A DNA stretch of 40,543 bases from Mitsuaria chitosanitabida ATCC BAA-476 = NBRC 102408 (GCF_001598255.1 NZ_BCYP01000009.1:1-40543), one strand, 5' to 3'; shown: positions 8,599 through 17,943, counted from the first letter of the stretch. Notes: a model not told the origin generated them from the sequence alone. Numbers and translations: made by a program.

Positions 8599-9651
8599 TT
8601 GATTGCTATCCGCTCCGCCGCCGCGCTGTCGCTCGGCCTGATCCTCGGTGTGTCGACGAACGCCTGGGCGGCTCCGCCGCCAGCCGCTTCGGCTTCGGCT
8701 TCGGCTTCGGCGCCCGTGTCTGTCGTCGACACCAGGACCCTTGTCACGATGCCGTCGGGCTGGCGGGTCGGCGACAAGGCGAGCTTCGCCATCGAGCGCA
8801 CGATGTCCAGCCTCAACATGCGGTGGCCGGACTTCCAGCCGCCCATGAAGATCACGGTGGACGCCGAGGTCCTCTCCGTCGGCCAGGATGGCAACGCCGT
8901 CCATCGCCTGCACATGGCGGGCCCCGGCGCGCGGTCCATGGGGACGGTCACCGTCGAGGTCGACCTCGAGGTGTCCTCGCGCGGCGAGATTCTGCGTGTC
9001 ATCAATCTGGATGCGCTCATCGACAAGGTGTTCGGGGGACAGCGCGAGGCGCTCGAGCTCGCGACTCGCGATGCACAGGCCGAGGTGCGCAAGAAGATGA
9101 TCGAGCGCCTGGAGCACCTGATGTCTCCCGAGGTCGTCAAGAGCAACCTGCTTGAGCTCCCCAGGTGGATCTACGCCGCCGGCCTCGGTGAGCAATACCG
9201 CGACGGCACCGTCGGCGACGTGCCCGCTCGCGGGATGGTCCTCGGCACGGACGTCACCATCGACACCGTCAGGCGCTATCGCGTAGAGACCACCGCGAAG
9301 ACCCGGTCCGCCGTCATCACCACGCTCGAGGAGGTCCCCAGCGACGCCTTGCCCGGCGCGCTGTCGGCCGGGATGGCCGCGATGAACAAGCGGCTGGGTG
9401 TCGATGACGCCACCACCGCGTCCGACAAGGCCCGCGCGGGCATGGTCCGCACCTTGTCCGAGCTGAGGATGGGCCTGCGCACCGAGGGCCGTTTCGAGGT
9501 CGAGGACGGGCAGCCCTGGCCGCGCGCCGTCACCGAGCGGCGCATCGTCTCCGGCGTCCGGGACGGCAAGCCGATGAGCATGGTCATCGAGACCACGCTG
9601 GCGCGGATCGACGGGGCGACGCCCGCGGCCACGCCCGACTCGCAGCGCTGA
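8599..9651 (+). CDS. Unknown exported protein with Ala/Ser hexamer repeat
   Basis: The 350-residue protein begins at a TTG codon with a clear signal peptide (hydrophobic to about residue 22, cleavage near AWA). An Ala-Ser stretch encoded by tandem GCTTCG repeats follows. The rest is a mixed beta/alpha periplasmic domain with no family I recognise (for example GWRVGDKASFAIERTMSSL and a helical RKKMIERLEHLM segment). There are no cysteines after the signal. The start lacks a good ribosome-binding site, so the true start could differ by a few codons. A hairpin terminator follows. Confidence 0.65.
   Translation: MIAIRSAAALSLGLILGVSTNAWAAPPPAASASASASAPVSVVDTRTLVTMPSGWRVGDKASFAIERTMSSLNMRWPDFQPPMKITVDAEVLSVGQDGNAVHRLHMAGPGARSMGTVTVEVDLEVSSRGEILRVINLDALIDKVFGGQREALELATRDAQAEVRKKMIERLEHLMSPEVVKSNLLELPRWIYAAGLGEQYRDGTVGDVPARGMVLGTDVTIDTVRRYRVETTAKTRSAVITTLEEVPSDALPGALSAGMAAMNKRLGVDDATTASDKARAGMVRTLSELRMGLRTEGRFEVEDGQPWPRAVTERRIVSGVRDGKPMSMVIETTLARIDGATPAATPDSQR
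8686..8709 (+). repeat. Hexanucleotide tandem repeat (GCTTCG)x4
   Basis: Four perfect copies of GCTTCG encode Ala-Ser repeats just after the signal peptide of the exported protein. Because the unit is 6 bp, slippage would change spacer length without breaking the frame. Confidence 0.8.
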
Positions 9652-9657
9652 ACGGTC

Positions 9658-9677
9658 CGGGAGGCGGCATCCTCCCG
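9658..9677 (+). terminator. Hairpin terminator candidate before the T2SS operon
   Basis: CGGGAGG, loop CGGCAT, CCTCCCG, followed by AGTTCTTG. It lies seven bases after the stop of the exported protein and separates it from gspG. Confidence 0.55.
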
Positions 9678-9836
9678 AGTTCTTGCGCGTTCCCCCCGAG
9701 CATCCCGCCGGATCCCCGGCCCGTTCCACCCATCCCGGCGCGAATCCTCCCGAACATCGTTCATGCCCATGCAATCGCGGCTTCGGAAGATGTCCCGCAT
9801 CCCGGACACGGGTCCGGCGATTCCAGGGAGCATCGA

Positions 9837-10289
9837 ATGGTCAGGGGTACGCGCCGCCAGACGCGCTGGGGCAAGCAGTCGCAACACGCATTCACCTTGA
9901 TCGAGATCATGGTGGTGCTGGTCATCATGGGCGTGCTCGCCGCGCTCGTCGTCCCCAACCTGATGGAGCGCCCCGACCAGGCCCGCGCCACCGCCGCCCG
10001 GCAGGACGTCGGCGCCGTCATGCAGGCGCTCAAGCTCTATCGCCTGGACAACGGCGAGTACCCCAGCGCCGCGCAGGGCTTGCGCGCGCTGGTCGAGAAG
10101 CCCACCGCCGGCAAGCCGCCGGCCAACTGGCACAAGTACCTGGAACGCCTCCCCACCGATCCCTGGGGCCGCCCCTACCAGTACCTGAACCCGGGCACCA
10201 ACGGCGAGATCGACGTCTTCTCCCTGGGCGCCGACGGCGAGCCCGGCGGCGAGAAGGCCAACGCCGACATCGGCTCCTGGCAGCTGTAA
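9837..10289 (+). CDS. gspG: T2SS major pseudopilin GspG
   Basis: The 150-residue type IV pilin-like protein is the main subunit of the periplasmic pseudopilus that drives substrates through the secretin. It has a basic leader and then FTLIEIMVVLVIMGVLAALVVPNLM, with Glu at +5 of the mature form. The C-terminal part has the GspG signature (YRLDNGEYPSAAQGL, LPTDPWGRPYQYLNPG and the calcium-site segment FSLGADGEPGG). Oddly, the residue before the cleavage site is Ala18 rather than the usual Gly. It is the first gene of the forward block, with gspK 10 bases downstream. Confidence 0.95.
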   Translation: MVRGTRRQTRWGKQSQHAFTLIEIMVVLVIMGVLAALVVPNLMERPDQARATAARQDVGAVMQALKLYRLDNGEYPSAAQGLRALVEKPTAGKPPANWHKYLERLPTDPWGRPYQYLNPGTNGEIDVFSLGADGEPGGEKANADIGSWQL

Positions 10290-10298
10290 GAGAGCCAC

Positions 10299-11327
10299 AT
10301 GGCGGGCATCTCCACCCGGCGCGGGGCCGGGCGTCGCCTCGACGGCGCGCGGACCGCGCGCGGCATGGCGGTCGTCGCGGTGCTGATGGTGGTCGCGGTG
10401 ATCGCCGTGATCGCGTCCGCGCTGCTGGGCCGGCAGAGCGCCGTCATCCGCGCCGCGCAATCCGATCAGACCGGGGCGCAGGCGCGTTGGCTGCTGCGCG
10501 GCGAGATCGCCCGCGCCCAGGTCTTGCTGCGCGCCGAGGCCCGACGCGAGATCGCCACGCGCCTGGATGGCGCCTGGGCCGCGCCGGTGGCCGGCCAGGC
10601 GCTGGGCACCCTCGAGGGCGCGCCGGCCCTGGCCTTCACCGAGATCACCGACGAGCAGGCCCGCTTCAACCTGCGCAACCTGGTGCGAGGCGGGCGTCTG
10701 GATGCGGTCGAGGGCGCGGCCTTCCTGCGCCTGTGCGCGATGACCGGCGTGCCGCCCGAGCAGGCCGCGCGCATCGCGCGTCGCGTCGTGACCAGCCTCG
10801 CCGAGGCCGACCGCGCCTCCGCCGAGCCGCCGTCCACCGATCCCAAGGAGATGGAGGACTTCGCCCGCGTGGCGGGTCAGCTCGGCGTCGAGGCGCCGAG
10901 CGACCGGGATCTGGCGCCGCGACTGCGCGTCGTCGAGGACCTGCTCGGCATGCCGGGGGTGGAGGCGGGCAGCGTCGCGCGGCTGCGGCCTTTCGTCACC
11001 GTGCTGCCCCGTCGCACCTGGATCAACGCGAACACCGCGCGGCCCGAGGTGATCGCGGCCTGGGTGCCGGGCCTGTCGCTGGATCGCGCGCGCGAGGTGC
11101 TGCAGCTGCGCGATCGCGGCCAGTGGTTCCTCAACCGCGGTGACTTCGTGCATCGGCTGCAGATCCCCGGGCTGGATGACGCCGAGGTCCTGATCGGCAT
11201 CAACAGCGAGTGGTTCCGGGTGTCGACGGCCCTGCGGATGTCGCGCACGACGTTGCTGATGCAGGCGCTGCTGCATGACGACAAGTCCGCAGTGCCGCGA
11301 CTCGTCTGGATCAGGGAGGGCGCCTGA
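10299..11327 (+). CDS. gspK: T2SS minor pseudopilin GspK
   Basis: The 342-residue protein has a prepilin leader cut after Gly22 (ARG/MAVVAVLMVV). It lacks Glu at +5, which is normal for GspK, the subunit at the pseudopilus tip. A large periplasmic alpha domain (about residues 100-290) carries GspK-like segments such as ITDEQARFNLRNLV, LLGMPGV and TWINANTARPEVIAA. GspK forms the tip complex with GspI and GspJ, which are encoded on the opposite strand at 20971-22115. Confidence 0.92.
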   Translation: MAGISTRRGAGRRLDGARTARGMAVVAVLMVVAVIAVIASALLGRQSAVIRAAQSDQTGAQARWLLRGEIARAQVLLRAEARREIATRLDGAWAAPVAGQALGTLEGAPALAFTEITDEQARFNLRNLVRGGRLDAVEGAAFLRLCAMTGVPPEQAARIARRVVTSLAEADRASAEPPSTDPKEMEDFARVAGQLGVEAPSDRDLAPRLRVVEDLLGMPGVEAGSVARLRPFVTVLPRRTWINANTARPEVIAAWVPGLSLDRAREVLQLRDRGQWFLNRGDFVHRLQIPGLDDAEVLIGINSEWFRVSTALRMSRTTLLMQALLHDDKSAVPRLVWIREGA

Positions 11328-11328
11328 C

Positions 11329-12804
11329 ATGACCCCCGTGGCGTTGCTTCGGCTGTCCTTGCCGCCGGCCGATCGGATCGAGGATGGCGCGGTCGTCGCG
11401 TCGTGGCTGGAGAAGGCCGGTGGCCGGGACCGGTCGAAGGGGCCGGATGTCCCGAGCGGGTCGCCTGGCTCGCACGGGTCGACTCGATCGAGTGAGCGAG
11501 CCGCGCGGACCGGATCGGACGGGACGGGGACCTGGCAGAGCGTGCGCTTCGACCGACTGGCCGCGGTGGCCGGCTGCTTCGACGCGCGCCGCGTGGTGCT
11601 GTGCCCCCATCCGTCCGACGTGGCGATGACCGAGATCGAGCTGCCCCCGCTGCCGGCCAAGCGCCAGCGCGAGGCGGTGCTGGGCGCGCTGGCGCTCCTG
11701 ACGCTGGCGGAGCCGGATCAGCTGTCCGTCGCCTACGGGCCGCGCAACGCGGAGGGCCGCGTGCCGGTCGCCTGGATGGACGCCGCGGTGCTCGCCGCGC
11801 TGGTGGCAGTGGCGCGCGCGGCGGGACTCGTGGTGCGCGCGGTCGAGCCGCCGCCCGCCGGACTGCCGGCGCCGACCGGCGAGGTGGCCGCGAACGCCGT
11901 GCTCATGGAGGACTGGGTGATCATGCGCACGCGCGACGACGAGGGTTTTCTGCATCCGGTCGATGCGCGATCCCACGACCCTATCGCCATCGAGGCGCGC
12001 CTGCGAGCGCGACATCCGGACCTGGCCGCGATCCAGTGGCTGAGCGCCGACGAGCCCTGGAACGGCGGCGGCTGGAGCTGGTCCTTCCCGCTCGTGAATG
12101 GGGCCGGCGCGGGTGAGGGATCGAGCTGGCTGATGCCGACGCTGGCCTGGTCGACCGTCGCCGCGGCGATCGCCGTGGTCGGGATCAACCTGCAAGCCGC
12201 TCGGCTCGCGGCGGAGGGCAAGGCGGTGTCGCGCCAGATGGCGGCCGACGTGAAGGCCGCCTTTCCCGAGGTGCCGGTGGTGCTCAATGCGCTGCAGCAG
12301 GCGCGCCAGTTGCGCGACGCGCGCCGCAACGGCGTGATCGGCGGGCAGGGCACTGGCGGCACTCCCACTGGCGCGGGTCTGGATGGGACCGATGCCGCTG
12401 CGTTGCTGCGAGCGTCCGCTGCGCTGCTGGTTCAGGCCGAGGGCCAGGTGCAGGCGCTGGAGTTCCGGGATGGTCAGCTGCGCGTGCAGTGGCGCGATGG
12501 CAGCGCCTTCGGTCAGAAGGACCTGAGCGCCTTGCAGGCCCGCGCGCAGGAGAAGGGCCTCGCCGTGCAGTCCGAGGGTCATGGCCTGCGCATGCTGGCC
12601 GACGCGTCGCAGCCACCACCCACCTCGAGTACAGGCGTCCGCACCGCGCAGGCGAGCGGTGGCGCGACGGCGAAGGCCGCGGGGACCGTGGGAGGCGCGG
12701 CGGGCGGCGCCACCGGCGCGCTCGGCGGACCCGGCGCCGCGGGATCGCCGGGCGGATTCGGTGGTGTTGTCGGTGCGCCGGGGGCGTTGGGGACCGCGCC
12801 ATGA
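11329..12804 (+). CDS. gspL: T2SS inner-membrane platform protein GspL
   Basis: The 491-residue protein has a large cytoplasmic N-terminal domain (to about residue 260) that in the family contacts the ATPase GspE. A single membrane helix follows (about 266-288, LMPTLAWSTVAAAIAVVGIN), then a periplasmic ferredoxin-like domain (about 360-425). The ATG is one base after the gspK stop. Two features are unusual: a Gly/Ser/Arg-rich insert near residues 30-65, and a Gly/Ala-rich low-complexity tail over the last 50-60 residues. The 3' end overlaps gspM by 4 bp. Primary sequence is divergent and the call leans partly on position. Confidence 0.85.
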   Translation: MTPVALLRLSLPPADRIEDGAVVASWLEKAGGRDRSKGPDVPSGSPGSHGSTRSSERAARTGSDGTGTWQSVRFDRLAAVAGCFDARRVVLCPHPSDVAMTEIELPPLPAKRQREAVLGALALLTLAEPDQLSVAYGPRNAEGRVPVAWMDAAVLAALVAVARAAGLVVRAVEPPPAGLPAPTGEVAANAVLMEDWVIMRTRDDEGFLHPVDARSHDPIAIEARLRARHPDLAAIQWLSADEPWNGGGWSWSFPLVNGAGAGEGSSWLMPTLAWSTVAAAIAVVGINLQAARLAAEGKAVSRQMAADVKAAFPEVPVVLNALQQARQLRDARRNGVIGGQGTGGTPTGAGLDGTDAAALLRASAALLVQAEGQVQALEFRDGQLRVQWRDGSAFGQKDLSALQARAQEKGLAVQSEGHGLRMLADASQPPPTSSTGVRTAQASGGATAKAAGTVGGAAGGATGALGGPGAAGSPGGFGGVVGAPGALGTAP

Positions 12805-13385
12805 GCGCGCGCAAGCCGTTCGCGTCGCGCGTCATCACCGCGATCCAGCCGCTGCGCGCCCGCGTGACGCCGGTCCTGACACAGGGTCGTCAACGCTGGC
12901 TCGCGCTGTCGCCCCGTGAGCGCCAGCAGGTCGGCGCGATGGTGATCGCCGTGGTCGCGACGGCCACGTGGCTGCTCCTCGTCAAGCCGGCGATCGAGTC
13001 GACCCGCCACTGGCAGAACGAGTTGCCGCGCCTGCGCTCGCAGGCCGCCGCGCTGAAGGACGTGCTCGCCGACGCGGGCTACCAGCCGGCGAATCCCGCC
13101 GACACGCCGCGGGACCGCTTGCGAAGGCTCAAGGAGAGCCTCGCCACCGCGGGCCTGGCGGGGGCCTACACCATGCATGAAGGCCGCGCGGACGCCGGCA
13201 CCCAGATCCAGATCGAGTTCGCGCCGAGGGTCGACGTCGCCAAGGCCACGGCCTGGATGCTCGCCGCGCCGCGCGCGCTGCGGATGACGGTGAGCCAGTT
13301 CTCGCTGCAACGCGGCGATGCGGCCGCCACGCCGCGCGCCGAGGTCCGCTTCACGGTCACCCTGTTGACGGACAACGCCCAATGA
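12801..13385 (+). CDS. gspM: T2SS inner-membrane protein GspM
   Basis: The 194-residue bitopic protein has a cytoplasmic basic start, a membrane helix at about residues 44-61 (VGAMVIAVVATATWLLLV), a helical linker, and a periplasmic ferredoxin-like domain. LSPRERQQV just before the helix is typical of GspM, which pairs with GspL in the assembly platform. It overlaps gspL (ATGA) and gspD (ATGA). Confidence 0.87.
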   Translation: MSARKPFASRVITAIQPLRARVTPVLTQGRQRWLALSPRERQQVGAMVIAVVATATWLLLVKPAIESTRHWQNELPRLRSQAAALKDVLADAGYQPANPADTPRDRLRRLKESLATAGLAGAYTMHEGRADAGTQIQIEFAPRVDVAKATAWMLAAPRALRMTVSQFSLQRGDAAATPRAEVRFTVTLLTDNAQ

Positions 13386-16282
13386 CGATGAGGGAGTCGA
13401 ACGATATGCGGTCCATCCAGGATCCGAAGCTGCGTACGTCACGGCGCGGGATCGCGCTGGCGTGCTGCCTCGCGCTGAGCGCTTGCGCCGCCGGCAACGC
13501 GGGGACCGTGGCCGACGCGAGGACCACCGCCCATGCCAGGGCCGAGGCCGATGCGAGAACCGACACCGACGCGAGGGCCGCCGACGGGGGGCCTGGCGCC
13601 GATGCCGGGCCGCCACTGTTCCGCGACGGGCTCTACCTGCCGAGCACGCGTGCGTCGCAGAACGCAGCGGCCCGCACCCAGCCGGTGAGCACGCCATCGG
13701 CCGAGCTCACGCCCGTGCCCGCCACCGACACGCCGACCGCCGCGGGCCTGACGCGGCGGCAGGCGGAGGCGGCGAGCCGGTCGCCGGTGGTCGGCGGCAA
13801 GGCCGGCGCGGGCGCGCGTGGCGGCGCGGGCGAGAAGGCCGTGATGAATTTCGTCGACACCGACATCCAGTCGGTCGTCGCCGCGCTGTCCAAGTTCCTC
13901 GGTCGCACCTTCCTGCTCGACCCCCGCGTGAAGGGCCAGATCACCGTGGTCTCCGACGGCGAGGTCCCCGCCGCGACCGCGCACGAGATGCTGGTCGCCG
14001 CGCTGCGCATGCGCGGCTTCGCGATCGTCGACGTGGGCAACGTCAGCCGCGTGGTCCCGGTCGCCGACGCCAAGCTGCAGGGCGGTGCCGTCAACGCGCG
14101 CTCCCCCGGCGGCGGCGTGGCCACGCGCACCATCCGGCTGGCCTACGAGAACGCCGAGGCGCTGCTCCCGGTGCTCAAGCCGATGATCGCGCCCGAGAGC
14201 AGCATCAGCGCGCACGCCACCAGCAACACGCTGGTGGTCACCGACTACGTCGACAACCTCGAGCGCATCGCCCGCATCGTCGAGAGCATCGACACGCCGA
14301 CCTCGCTGGATTCCGATGTCGTCAAGGTCCGCAAGGGCGTCGCCACCGACATCGCGGCGCTGGCCAACGAGATGCTGCAATCCGGCGGCGCCGACAACCG
14401 CCGCGACATCGTGCTGCTGGCCGACCCGCGCTCCAACAGTGTGGTCGTGCGCGCCAGCAGCCCGGCCCGCACGCGCCTGGCGCGCGAGCTCATCGCCAAG
14501 CTCGACGACGTGCAGGGCGACCCCGGCAACCTCCACGTCGTCTACCTGCGCAACGCGCAGGCGACCTCGCTGTCCAGCGTGCTGCGGGGTCTTCTGACCG
14601 GCGACACCGGCACCAGCGCGCTCGGCAGCGGCAATGGCGAGGCGGCGCGCGCCGCGCTGGGCGCCGGCGGCATGCTGGCCGGCGCGGGGGCATCCGGCGG
14701 GCGATCGAGCGCCGCCGCCGGCGGATCGGCCGACGCGAGCGCGCGCGGGATGAGCGCCGGCGCGAACGCCGCCAGTTCTCGCTCGCGCGCCGCGGGCGCC
14801 TCGTCGTCGGGCGGCGGGGGCGGGCAGGGCGGTCCGGGATCGACCGCCTTCTCCGCCAACGGCGTCACCGTCCAGGCCGACGCCACGACCAACTCGCTGA
14901 TCATCGCGGCGCCGGAGCCGATGTACCGCAGCATCCGCCGCGTCGTCGACATGCTGGACCAGCGCCGCGCGCAGGTCATGGTGGAGAGCCTGATCGTCGA
15001 GGTGTCCGAGCAGGACGCCGCGCAGCTGGGCGTGCAGTGGATGCGCAACAACGGGCGCTTCCTGGGTGGGGTGAACCTGGGCGGCGCGGGGCTCAACGTC
15101 AACGCGCGCAACTCGATCGACCTGCTGCCCGGCGGGCTCAACCTCGGCATCATCGACGGCAGCCTCAATCTGCCCGGCGTGGGCCAGATCCTCAACCTCA
15201 ACCTGCTGGCGCGCGCGCTGCAGACGCAGGGCAAGGTCAACGTGCTGTCCACGCCCAACATCCTGACGCTGGACAACGAGTCGGCCTCCATCATCGTGGG
15301 CAAGACCGTGCCCTTCGTCAGCGGCCAGTACATCACCCCGGGCGGCGGGGGCTCCGACAACCCCTTCCAGACCGTCACCCGCGAGGACATCGGCCTGCAG
15401 CTGCGCATCCGCCCGCAGATCTCCGAGGGTGGCACCGTCAAGCTGGACATCTACCAGGAGGTGTCCAACATCGACGACCAGAACTCCAGCACCGCCGGCA
15501 TCGTCACCAACAAGCGCGCCATCGACACCAGCGTGCTGCTGGACGACGGCCAGATCATGGTGCTGGGCGGGCTGCTGGAGGACAGCGTCAACACCTCCGA
15601 GCAGGCCGTGCCGGTGCTGGGCGCGATCCCGGTGCTGGGCCACCTGTTCCGCTACGACAAGCGCCAGCGCGCCAAGACCAACCTGATGGTGTTCCTGCGG
15701 CCCTACGTGATCCGCGACGCCAACGCCGGCCGAGGCCTGACCCAGGACCGCTACGACTTCATGCGCACGCAGCAGAGTCGCGCGCAACCAGGCAGGCACC
15801 TGGTGTTGCCGGACGTGCCGGCGCCCATCCTGCCGCCGGCCGACGTGCCCATGCTCAACCGCCGCTCCAGCCTGGACCTGCGGCCGGAGCAATGGCCGGA
15901 GACGCGCGATCAGCCCGCGCCCACGACCGCGCAATCACGGGAGACCCGTGAGCGTCCCGCGGCCGGCGAGCCGCTGGAGCCGCCGGTCCGATCGCGGCTG
16001 CCGGGCAACGTGGCGGTGACGGCCGATCCGACGGTGCTCTACGCGACGCCCGACAGCAACCGCACGGTGCTGCAGGTCGCGGACGTCGCCGATCAACAGG
16101 ACGCGGTGCGCATCGCCAAGCGGGTGCGCGTCAGCGGGCTCTCGGCCTACATCGTCTCCGGGCCCGGCGGCGCGGGCTACGCGGTGCGGCTGGACTCGCC
16201 GCGCGACGCGCGCGCCGTGGACACGGCCACCAGCGTGCTGCGCGAGCTCGGCTATCGCCCCGAGATCGTGGTGACGCCATGA
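13382..16282 (+). CDS. gspD: T2SS secretin GspD, lipidated, with C-terminal SPOR-like domain
   Basis: The 966-residue protein forms the outer-membrane channel. A signal peptide ends in a lipobox LSAC (Cys35), so the protein is probably a lipoprotein, like the self-piloting HxcQ of P. aeruginosa. N0-N1 domains start at about residue 154 (VMNFVDTDIQSVVAALSKFL), with further N domains to about 410. After a Gly/Ser/Ala-rich linker (about 415-495), the secretin core spans about 531-780 (QVMVESLIVEVSEQDAAQLG, VLSTPNILTLDN, DDGQIMVLGGLL, MVFLRPYVI). A Pro/Arg-rich linker leads to residues 896-966, which look like a SPOR domain. ATG codons at 13388 and 13406 are alternative starts; 13382 overlaps gspM. 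Confidence 0.93.
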   Translation: MTMRESNDMRSIQDPKLRTSRRGIALACCLALSACAAGNAGTVADARTTAHARAEADARTDTDARAADGGPGADAGPPLFRDGLYLPSTRASQNAAARTQPVSTPSAELTPVPATDTPTAAGLTRRQAEAASRSPVVGGKAGAGARGGAGEKAVMNFVDTDIQSVVAALSKFLGRTFLLDPRVKGQITVVSDGEVPAATAHEMLVAALRMRGFAIVDVGNVSRVVPVADAKLQGGAVNARSPGGGVATRTIRLAYENAEALLPVLKPMIAPESSISAHATSNTLVVTDYVDNLERIARIVESIDTPTSLDSDVVKVRKGVATDIAALANEMLQSGGADNRRDIVLLADPRSNSVVVRASSPARTRLARELIAKLDDVQGDPGNLHVVYLRNAQATSLSSVLRGLLTGDTGTSALGSGNGEAARAALGAGGMLAGAGASGGRSSAAAGGSADASARGMSAGANAASSRSRAAGASSSGGGGGQGGPGSTAFSANGVTVQADATTNSLIIAAPEPMYRSIRRVVDMLDQRRAQVMVESLIVEVSEQDAAQLGVQWMRNNGRFLGGVNLGGAGLNVNARNSIDLLPGGLNLGIIDGSLNLPGVGQILNLNLLARALQTQGKVNVLSTPNILTLDNESASIIVGKTVPFVSGQYITPGGGGSDNPFQTVTREDIGLQLRIRPQISEGGTVKLDIYQEVSNIDDQNSSTAGIVTNKRAIDTSVLLDDGQIMVLGGLLEDSVNTSEQAVPVLGAIPVLGHLFRYDKRQRAKTNLMVFLRPYVIRDANAGRGLTQDRYDFMRTQQSRAQPGRHLVLPDVPAPILPPADVPMLNRRSSLDLRPEQWPETRDQPAPTTAQSRETRERPAAGEPLEPPVRSRLPGNVAVTADPTVLYATPDSNRTVLQVADVADQQDAVRIAKRVRVSGLSAYIVSGPGGAGYAVRLDSPRDARAVDTATSVLRELGYRPEIVVTP

Positions 16283-17823
16283 GCGCGCTGCCGCATGCGT
16301 GGGCGCGGGCGCATCGCGTCGTGGTGACCGCGGACGAGCCTCGCGGCGATGGGGCGCATCCCGGTCTCCGCGTGGAAGGCGGGGGCGCGCGTGTCGCCGA
16401 CCGTCCGGCCGCGACCGGGGAGGTGACCGGGACGGCGAGCGACGTTGCGCCGATCTCCGGCGCGGTGCTGGTGCTGAGCCCGCGCACGCCGGGCTGGGCG
16501 CTGGCGGAGGCTCGCCGTCGCACCGGCGTCCAGGCCTGGCGCGAGGTGGCGGACGAGGAGATGGACGCGCTGCTCGCCGCGACCTACGCGGAGACGGGCA
16601 GTGCCGCCGACGTGGTCGGCGCGGCGGAGTCGGAGGTCGACCTCGAGCGTCTGCTGCAGGACCTGCCGGCCATCACCGACCTGCTGGACGCGCAGGACGA
16701 TGCGCCGGTGATCCGCATGATCAACGCGCTGTTGACGCAGGCCGCGCGCGACGGTGCCAGCGACGTCCACTTCGAGGCCTTCGAGACGCACTCGGTGGTG
16801 CGCTACCGCGTCGACGGCACGCTGCGCGACGTGGTGTCGCCGCGCAAGGCGCTGCATGCGGCGCTGATCTCGCGCATCAAGATCATGTCGCAGCTGGACA
16901 TCGCGGAGAAGCGCATCCCGCAGGACGGCCGCATCACGCTGCGCGTCGGCGGACGGCCCATCGACGTGCGCGTGTCCACGGTGCCGACGGTGCACGGCGA
17001 GCGCGCGGTCCTGCGCCTGCTGGAGAAGGACGCCGGCCGTCTGCGCCTGGACCGCCTGGGCCTGGCCCCCGACACCATGGCGGCGCTGACGCGACTGATC
17101 CGGCAGCCGCATGGGATCGTGCTGGTGACCGGTCCGACCGGCAGCGGCAAGACGACGACGCTGTACGCGGCGCTGGGCCAGCTCGACAAGAGCGTGACCA
17201 ACATCCTGTCGGTCGAGGATCCGGTCGAGTACGACCTGCCCGGCGTCAACCAGATTCCGGTGCACGCCAAGATCGGCATGAGCTTCGGCGCGGCGCTGCG
17301 AGCCGCGCTGCGGCAGGACCCGGACAACATCATGATCGGCGAGATCCGCGACCTGGAGACCGCGCAGATCGCGGTGCAGTCCTCGCTGACGGGGCACGGG
17401 GTGCTGGCCTCGCTGCACACCAACGACGCGGTGTCGGCGGTCACGCGCCTGACCGACATGGGCATCGAGCCTTTCCTGCTCTCGTCCTCGCTGCTGGGCG
17501 TGGTGGCGCAGCGCCTGGTGCGCTGCCTGTGCCCGCACTGCAAGCGCGAGCGGCCCCAGCCCGACGGCGCCGTGCACGGCGAGCCGGTGGGCTGCGCGCA
17601 GTGCAACCACACCGGCTTCAAGGGCCGGACCGGCATCCACGAGCTGTTCATCGTCGACGACGAGGTGCGGCGGATCATCCACGACGGCGGCAACGAGCAC
17701 GCGCTGCGCGAGGCCGCGCGGCGCCGCGGCATGCGCAGCATGCGCGAGGACGGCCGGCGCTGGGTCGACGCCGGCATCACGACGCCGGACGAGATCCTGC
17801 GCGTCACGCGCGACGACGAGTAA
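16279..17823 (+). CDS. gspE: T2SS ATPase GspE
   Basis: The 514-residue cytoplasmic motor ATPase powers pseudopilus growth. Visible motifs are Walker A GPTGSGKT (285-292), Asp box VEDPVEYDLPGVNQ, Walker B IMIGEIRD (Glu355), His box GHGVLASLHTNDA, and the zinc tetracysteine Cys418, Cys421, Cys439, Cys442. The N-terminal domain that binds GspL (about 1-130) is divergent and Arg/Ala-rich. The start overlaps the gspD stop as ATGA. A 190-base gap with a REP-like repeat separates it from gspF. Confidence 0.95.
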   Translation: MSALPHAWARAHRVVVTADEPRGDGAHPGLRVEGGGARVADRPAATGEVTGTASDVAPISGAVLVLSPRTPGWALAEARRRTGVQAWREVADEEMDALLAATYAETGSAADVVGAAESEVDLERLLQDLPAITDLLDAQDDAPVIRMINALLTQAARDGASDVHFEAFETHSVVRYRVDGTLRDVVSPRKALHAALISRIKIMSQLDIAEKRIPQDGRITLRVGGRPIDVRVSTVPTVHGERAVLRLLEKDAGRLRLDRLGLAPDTMAALTRLIRQPHGIVLVTGPTGSGKTTTLYAALGQLDKSVTNILSVEDPVEYDLPGVNQIPVHAKIGMSFGAALRAALRQDPDNIMIGEIRDLETAQIAVQSSLTGHGVLASLHTNDAVSAVTRLTDMGIEPFLLSSSLLGVVAQRLVRCLCPHCKRERPQPDGAVHGEPVGCAQCNHTGFKGRTGIHELFIVDDEVRRIIHDGGNEHALREAARRRGMRSMREDGRRWVDAGITTPDEILRVTRDDE

Positions 17824-17878
17824 CGGAAGGGCTGACGCAACCCGCGGGCGTCGTGCGTGGCCCCGACACCGATGTCCC

Positions 17879-17943
17879 GGACGACGACGGATCACGCCTC
17901 TCCCGCTGGCGGACGACGACGGATGACTCCCTCTCCCGCTGGC
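17879..17943 (+). repeat. Tandem duplication of 32/33 bp overlapping a REP-like element
   Basis: Unit 1 (17879-17910) and unit 2 (17911-17943) both run GGACGACGACGGAT...CTCTCCCGCTGGC and differ only in the middle few bases. The duplication reaches into the left arm of REP-like copy 2, so half of the palindrome is present twice. Confidence 0.8.
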
